From positions 1-25,465 of the forward strand of contig DJWK01000005.1 in the NCBI GenBank assembly GCA_002441555.1: a DNA stretch of 25,465 bases, written 5' to 3'. The position numbers and the translations under genes were made by a program. Under the pieces are notes generated by a model that made no database searches, was not told the DNA's origin, and saw nothing but the letters and a program-made list of their open reading frames with translations. Source of the DNA: Thermodesulfobacteriaceae bacterium UBA6232 (lineage in GTDB: Bacteria; Desulfobacterota; Thermodesulfobacteria; Thermodesulfobacteriales; Thermodesulfobacteriaceae). Position 1 is the first letter of the stretch. Each line of letters starts with the position of its first letter. Positions 21,671 to 25,465 of this stretch are shown here, piece after piece.

Positions 21671-23336
21671 CTTCCACGCGTATCTCAAGCTTTTGATTAA
21701 AATTATTAAAAATGGGAGTTCCTATAATAAACCTTGGTGAAAAATCTACCTTTTGATTAAAATAAAGGGCATATATTTTTTCAAGACCCTCTTCAAGCAA
21801 AAATTTGGTATGTCTTTCCTTTAAATAAATTATCTCTTTTACTATAAAATCTTTTAAAAGAAAAAGAGGAGGTTCATGGGCCATCCCGTAGGGAGGGAGT
21901 TCCTTTAAAGCAAAAAGATTTTCTTCAAAAAGAAGTTCTGAAATTTTTACTTCACCATCTACATAGCAAAAAATTTGTTTTTTCTCCTTTATGAAATCTT
22001 TCAAATTTTTTTCAAATATTTTTTGAAAATAGGGAAGATTTTCCTTTAAAATCTGAAATCCAAAGGCCTTTTTGTGTCCTCCCAATTCAAGAAAGAGGTG
22101 TTTTTCTTTGAGAAGTAAGTCAAGAAGATCAAGGTCTTCAGTGCTTCTCCCAGAACCGTAGCCAATATTATTTTCAAAGGTGATAATAAGAGCGGGTTTT
22201 CCGAAGGCATTTTTTGCTCTGTTGGCAAGAAGGCCAAGTAATCCCTTCGGTATATTTTCAAAAATTCCTATGAGAACCGGAGTGTCGGGCTTTTCTTCAA
22301 AATCCCTTGCAAGAATTTGCCAAAGCTCTGCTTCGAGGTTTTGCCTTTCCGAAAGTAGAGTATTTATTTTACAGAGAAAATCCTTGGCATCCTCTGAGGG
22401 TGCCTTTCTTAGAAAATTAAAAAACAATTCAGGTACTCCCATTCTTCCACAGGCATTAATTCTCGGAATAATTTTGAAATAAAGATCTTCTTCTGAAGGA
22501 GGAAGGGATAGCCCAATTTCTTTAAAAAGAAGCCTTAGGGCAGGATGAGATGGGGAGGCAAGATCTCGAAATCCAAAATAGGTAATAATTCGGTTTTCCC
22601 CAAGAAGAGGCACCATGTCCGCAAGGGTTGCAAGGGAAACAAGTTCAAGATATTTTCTTAGGGAAGGAGGAGGAGCTTCTCTGAAAAATCCTGATTCATA
22701 AAGGTGACTTCTCAAAGCCCGCAAAAGGGTAAAAACAACCCCTGCCCCGCAAAGATGATAAAAAGGTGAATCTGAAGAGGTAAGTTTCCCTGAAATTACA
22801 ATAGTTTCTGGTTTTTTAATAACCTCGTGGTGATCTGTAATAATTACAGAAAGACCCAGTAATTTTGCCTCTTCAACAGTTTCATAAGCAGAAATTCCCA
22901 CATCAACGGTAATTAAAAGGCTAACCCCTTTTTCTTTGAAATAAGAAAGATATTTAGCATGAAATCCATAACCCTCTTGGTTTTTATCAGGAATTAAAAC
23001 TATGGGTTCTTTTCCAGAAACCTCTTTTAAGAAGTCGTAGAGCACATAGGTTCCAATAATTCCATCAGCATCAGAATCTCCATAAATACCCACTAGTTCC
23101 CCTTTTTTTAAAGCCTCAGCAATTCTCTTAACAGCAAGATGCATTTCAGGAATTTCAAAGGGGTCGGAAAAATCCGTTATTTGAGGGAATAAAAAACTGT
23201 AAGCTTTTTTAACCTCTGTAAAACCTTTATTTATTAGGATTTGAGAGATAAGAGGGGTAAAGGCACCCTCTCTTAGGAATTCATATAAGAGCTCCCTTTT
23301 GGGAAGCCTTTGAAGCCAAAGTTTTTCTTTATGCAT
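21657..23336 (-). CDS. recJ: Single-stranded-DNA exonuclease RecJ
   Basis: A 5'-3' exonuclease of the DHH family used in recombination and mismatch or base-excision repair. Motif I reads GDSDADG (86-92), with Ser in place of the usual Tyr but all acidic ligands kept. D145 lies in TVDVGIS, and the DHH triad is D168-H170 in IITDHHE. Later motifs are LCGAGVVFTLL, PRINACGRMG and GGHKKAFGF. Length 559 is normal. The ATG at 23336 has no visible Shine-Dalgarno; a TATAAA-like box lies only about seven bases upstream, so the leader may be very short. First gene of a minus-strand unit, divergent from galE. Confidence 0.93.
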   Translation of the reverse strand: MHKEKLWLQRLPKRELLYEFLREGAFTPLISQILINKGFTEVKKAYSFLFPQITDFSDPFEIPEMHLAVKRIAEALKKGELVGIYGDSDADGIIGTYVLYDFLKEVSGKEPIVLIPDKNQEGYGFHAKYLSYFKEKGVSLLITVDVGISAYETVEEAKLLGLSVIITDHHEVIKKPETIVISGKLTSSDSPFYHLCGAGVVFTLLRALRSHLYESGFFREAPPPSLRKYLELVSLATLADMVPLLGENRIITYFGFRDLASPSHPALRLLFKEIGLSLPPSEEDLYFKIIPRINACGRMGVPELFFNFLRKAPSEDAKDFLCKINTLLSERQNLEAELWQILARDFEEKPDTPVLIGIFENIPKGLLGLLANRAKNAFGKPALIITFENNIGYGSGRSTEDLDLLDLLLKEKHLFLELGGHKKAFGFQILKENLPYFQKIFEKNLKDFIKEKKQIFCYVDGEVKISELLFEENLFALKELPPYGMAHEPPLFLLKDFIVKEIIYLKERHTKFLLEEGLEKIYALYFNQKVDFSPRFIIGTPIFNNFNQKLEIRVEDVKL

Positions 23337-23458
23337 GTGATTTTATATTCTAACATGTTGCAAAAAAATTGAAATATGTTAGAAAAACATCGAAAAAGTT
23401 AAATTGTTAATATTAAATATTAAAAAGGTGAAAATTTCCTGAAGAGAAAGGAAACAAA
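23337..23458. promoter_or_regulatory. Divergent recJ-galE control region with 9-bp inverted repeat
   Basis: TTCTAACAT (23348-23356) and ATGTTAGAA (23376-23384) are perfect 9-base inverted arms 19 bases apart. The left arm overlaps the palindrome AACATGTT. The rest is very A+T-rich, with TAATATTA-type repeats at 23408-23422. No confident promoter could be assigned to galE. Confidence 0.4.
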
Positions 23459-24445
23459 ATGAAAAAAAATTCTCCTATCAAAGTGGTAGTTACTGGTGGA
23501 GCAGGATATATCGGTTCTCATGTGGCTAAACTTCTTGTAAAAAGGGGATATGAAGTTCTCGTGATTGATAACTTAAGCACTACTTCAGGAGAAAATGTGC
23601 GGTATGGCAAATTGATAGTTCTTGATCTTTCCGAGGAGGAAAAGGGTTGGGAGGTTTTAAAGGGTTTTAAACCTGATGTGGTTATGCACTTTGCAGCTTT
23701 TATTGTAGTTCCTGAGAGTGTGGAAAAACCGCTTAAGTATTATTACAACAATGTAGGGAACACTCTGAGGTTGCTTTCAGCCATGAAAAGGGCAGGTATA
23801 AAAAATTTTATTTTTTCTTCTTCTGCTGCTGTATATGGAATCCCGGAGATTATTCCTGTCCCAGAAGAGGCCCCTTTAAAACCCATAAGCCCCTACGGGG
23901 AAAGCAAGGCTATGGTTGAAAAAATTCTCGCAGATATGGCTAAAGCTGGAGAGATTAATTACCTTTCTTTGAGATATTTTAATGTAGCAGGGGCTGATCC
24001 TGAGGGAGAACTTGGGCCTAATTATCAGCAACCTACTCATTTGATTTTACGAGCTCTAAAGACTGCCAAAGGAGAATTCCCTTATCTTGAGATTTACGGA
24101 ACTGATTATCCTACACCCGATGGCACCTGTATAAGAGATTATATCCATGTGATGGATTTGGCAGAGGCTCATCTTCTTGCCATGGAATATCTTTTAGACA
24201 AAGGGGAATCTTTGGTTTTAAATTGTGGGTATGGGCGGGGTTATTCGGTGCGAGAAGTCGTAGCTATGGCAAAGAAGGTTACAGGGATTGACTTTGAGGT
24301 AAAAGAGGTGGGAAGAAGGCCAGGGGATCCACCGGTGCTTATTGCCCAAGTGGAAAAAATAAAGAAAATTTTAGGCTTTAGCCCAAGGTATGAGGATTTA
24401 GAGATAATCCTAAAGGATACTTGGGCCTGGGAACAAAAAAATTAA
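23459..24445 (+). CDS. galE: UDP-glucose 4-epimerase
   Basis: Interconverts UDP-glucose and UDP-galactose for polysaccharide or LPS synthesis. An extended short-chain dehydrogenase: NAD-binding GGAGYIGSH (13-21), HFAA at 77-80, the SSSAAVYG strand (120-127), catalytic Y146 and K150 in PYGESK, and RYFNVAGADPEG after it. The block DGTCIRDYIHVMDLA is characteristic of GalE. Length 328 fits the bacterial enzyme. The ATG at 23459 is preceded by AAGGA. It lies divergent to recJ and 17 bases before the next flavoprotein gene. UDP-GlcNAc specificity cannot be excluded. Confidence 0.93.
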   Translation: MKKNSPIKVVVTGGAGYIGSHVAKLLVKRGYEVLVIDNLSTTSGENVRYGKLIVLDLSEEEKGWEVLKGFKPDVVMHFAAFIVVPESVEKPLKYYYNNVGNTLRLLSAMKRAGIKNFIFSSSAAVYGIPEIIPVPEEAPLKPISPYGESKAMVEKILADMAKAGEINYLSLRYFNVAGADPEGELGPNYQQPTHLILRALKTAKGEFPYLEIYGTDYPTPDGTCIRDYIHVMDLAEAHLLAMEYLLDKGESLVLNCGYGRGYSVREVVAMAKKVTGIDFEVKEVGRRPGDPPVLIAQVEKIKKILGFSPRYEDLEIILKDTWAWEQKN

Positions 24446-24462
24446 AAGAGAGGGGTTTTACG

Positions 24463-25422
24463 ATGGAGAGAGCAAAGCTTGCCATTGTAGGGGCAGGGCC
24501 TGCAGGCATTGCAGCAGGCATTGAGGCCAAAGTTGCTGGCATTGAGCCTGCAGTTATTCTGGAAAAGGCAGAACATATCTGCGATACCATTGAGAGACTT
24601 TATCGCCCGGGGAAAAGGGTTGACGCTGTTTATAGAGGTGTAGAGGTTGCACCTATTGGAATCTGTAAGTTTGAGACAGAATCTAAGGAGGAATTTTTAG
24701 AAAGAATTAAAAAATGGGTAGAAGAGTATAAGCTTGATATAAGGCTGAAAAGCGAGGTAAATTACATAAGGAGAGTTGAGGAAGGATATGAGATAACCGT
24801 AAATAATGAACCAAAGTTCCTTGCAGATTTTGTAATCATTGCTATAGGTATTTTTGGGCAGCCAAAGAAACCTGACTATCCCATTCCCAAAGAGGTAAGA
24901 GACAAAGTTTTTTTTGAACCACCCAATGTGTGTCCAGCAGGGGGAAAGGTTCTCGTGGTTGGAGGAGGAGATACCGCTGCAGAGGTTGCAGCTTTTCTCT
25001 GTCCCAAGTGCGAAGTTTACATCTCCTATAGGAGACCCCAATTTTTTCGAATAAATCCAGTAAATATGAAAATTTTAGAAGAAAAGGTAAAAGAAGGAAA
25101 AATAAAACTTTTGATGAATACAGATATTGAAAAACTTGAGGCTGAAAATGATAGAGTAAAGGTTTATTATAAAGATGGAAAGATAGATACCTATGATTTT
25201 GTTTATTATTGTCTTGGTGGAAGTACTCCTAAGGGTTTTTTGAAATATATTGGTGTAGAATTTGATTTAGAGGATCGCCCTAAGGTGGATGACTATTTTG
25301 AAACCAATTTGCCTGGAGTTTTTCTTGCAGGGGATATTGCTGTTCCCAAAGGAAGCATCCAACTTGCTTTTAACACAGCTCATATTATAATTAGCCGTAT
25401 TAAAGAAAAATATTTAAAATAA
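24463..25422 (+). CDS. Thioredoxin-reductase-like FAD/NAD(P)H flavoprotein
   Basis: Two-nucleotide-binding flavoprotein of the thioredoxin reductase/YpdA fold. FAD loop LAIVGAGPAGIAAG (6-19), NAD(P)H loop VLVVGGGDTAAEVAA, and the second FAD motif GVFLAGDIAVPKG with D291. The redox CxxC of true thioredoxin reductases, which comes just before the NAD(P)H loop, is missing; only a single Cys (C157) is there. Instead CPKC (C180, C183) lies just after the loop, in the following helix-strand turn. So it may be a ferredoxin-NADP reductase-like or disulfide reductase-like enzyme; the substrate is unknown. ATG at 24463 is chosen over an open frame from 24421 because GAGAGGGG lies upstream and the FAD loop follows at once. 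It sits 17 bases after galE, probably co-transcribed. Length 319 is normal for the group. Confidence 0.78.
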   Translation: MERAKLAIVGAGPAGIAAGIEAKVAGIEPAVILEKAEHICDTIERLYRPGKRVDAVYRGVEVAPIGICKFETESKEEFLERIKKWVEEYKLDIRLKSEVNYIRRVEEGYEITVNNEPKFLADFVIIAIGIFGQPKKPDYPIPKEVRDKVFFEPPNVCPAGGKVLVVGGGDTAAEVAAFLCPKCEVYISYRRPQFFRINPVNMKILEEKVKEGKIKLLMNTDIEKLEAENDRVKVYYKDGKIDTYDFVYYCLGGSTPKGFLKYIGVEFDLEDRPKVDDYFETNLPGVFLAGDIAVPKGSIQLAFNTAHIIISRIKEKYLK

Positions 25423-25425
25423 AAA

Positions 25426-25465
25426 ATGAATTCAAAGAGAGAGACCTGGGTCTCTAAGGTTGGTC
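25426..25465 (+). CDS. Start of a probable NSS/SNF sodium-dependent transporter (truncated by window)
   Basis: Only 13 codons are visible. They read MNSKRETWVSKVG, which resembles the short cytoplasmic N-terminus of bacterial neurotransmitter:sodium symporter proteins (R-x-x-W-x-S-R-x-G just before the first membrane helix). The ATG is three bases after the flavoprotein stop, but no Shine-Dalgarno is evident. The match is short, so the call rests on a pattern rather than a domain. Confidence 0.4.
   Translation, partial: MNSKRETWVSKVG

Noticed and set aside
24421..24462. A 14-residue extension of the flavoprotein frame overlapping galE
   Set aside because: ATG 24463 has its own ribosome site and puts the FAD loop at the usual distance from the start.
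1..25465. tRNA, rRNA, tmRNA, 4.5S RNA, CRISPR arrays and insertion sequences
   Set aside because: Looked for by eye, with attention to the regions near smpB and ffh; no CCA-ended cloverleaf, SRP core, regularly spaced repeats or transposase motifs were seen.

Overview
The window is A+T-rich and almost fully coding. It looks like chromosomal DNA of a thermophilic Gram-negative bacterium. LptD, an RlpA lipoprotein and a CpoB-like lipoprotein imply an outer membrane. The proteins are rich in Lys, Glu, Ile and Phe, TTG starts are common, and the first gene closely resembles the ferritin-like domain recalled from the Pyrococcus furiosus encapsulin. My best guess is a Thermodesulfobacteriota-type organism (Thermodesulfobacterium or Caldimicrobium relatives). 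That is inference from composition and gene content, not a database match.

Layout: (1) 1-2459, plus strand: a small encapsulin-type ferritin-like protein coupled to lptD. (2) 2401-6244, minus strand: an iron operon fur-feoA-feoB followed by a membrane metallophosphoesterase. A good sigma70-like promoter carries a Fur-box-like palindrome at its -10. (3) 6245-6647: a long intergenic stretch ending in a near-consensus promoter for the next block. (4) 6648-11556, plus strand: pgi, hemB, rlpA, rnc and a DUF72 gene, tightly packed. (5) 11545-18099, minus strand: ffh, smpB, sbcC, mobA and a REC/HD-GYP response regulator. (6) 18254-18733, plus strand: a lone universal stress protein. (7) 18854-23336, minus strand: recJ, a dGTPase-like HD hydrolase, an unusual PurN-like formyltransferase and a CpoB-like lipoprotein. 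(8) 23459-25465, plus strand: galE, a thioredoxin-reductase-like flavoprotein, and the first codons of what looks like an NSS/SNF sodium symporter cut by the window edge.

The left third has an iron theme: iron storage or oxidation (ferritin-like), iron sensing (Fur), iron uptake (FeoA/FeoB) and haem synthesis (HemB). The rest is mostly housekeeping: envelope biogenesis, protein targeting, ribosome rescue, DNA and RNA nucleases, and nucleotide and sugar metabolism. I saw no tRNA, rRNA, CRISPR array, insertion sequence or convincing intrinsic terminator. The most interesting points are the free-standing encapsulin-type ferritin, the Cys/His-rich tail on FeoA, the Fur operator/promoter, an Arg in place of a catalytic Asp in RNase III, a TKVE (not TKLD) G4 motif in Ffh, the atypical formyltransferase, and a displaced CxxC in the flavoprotein.
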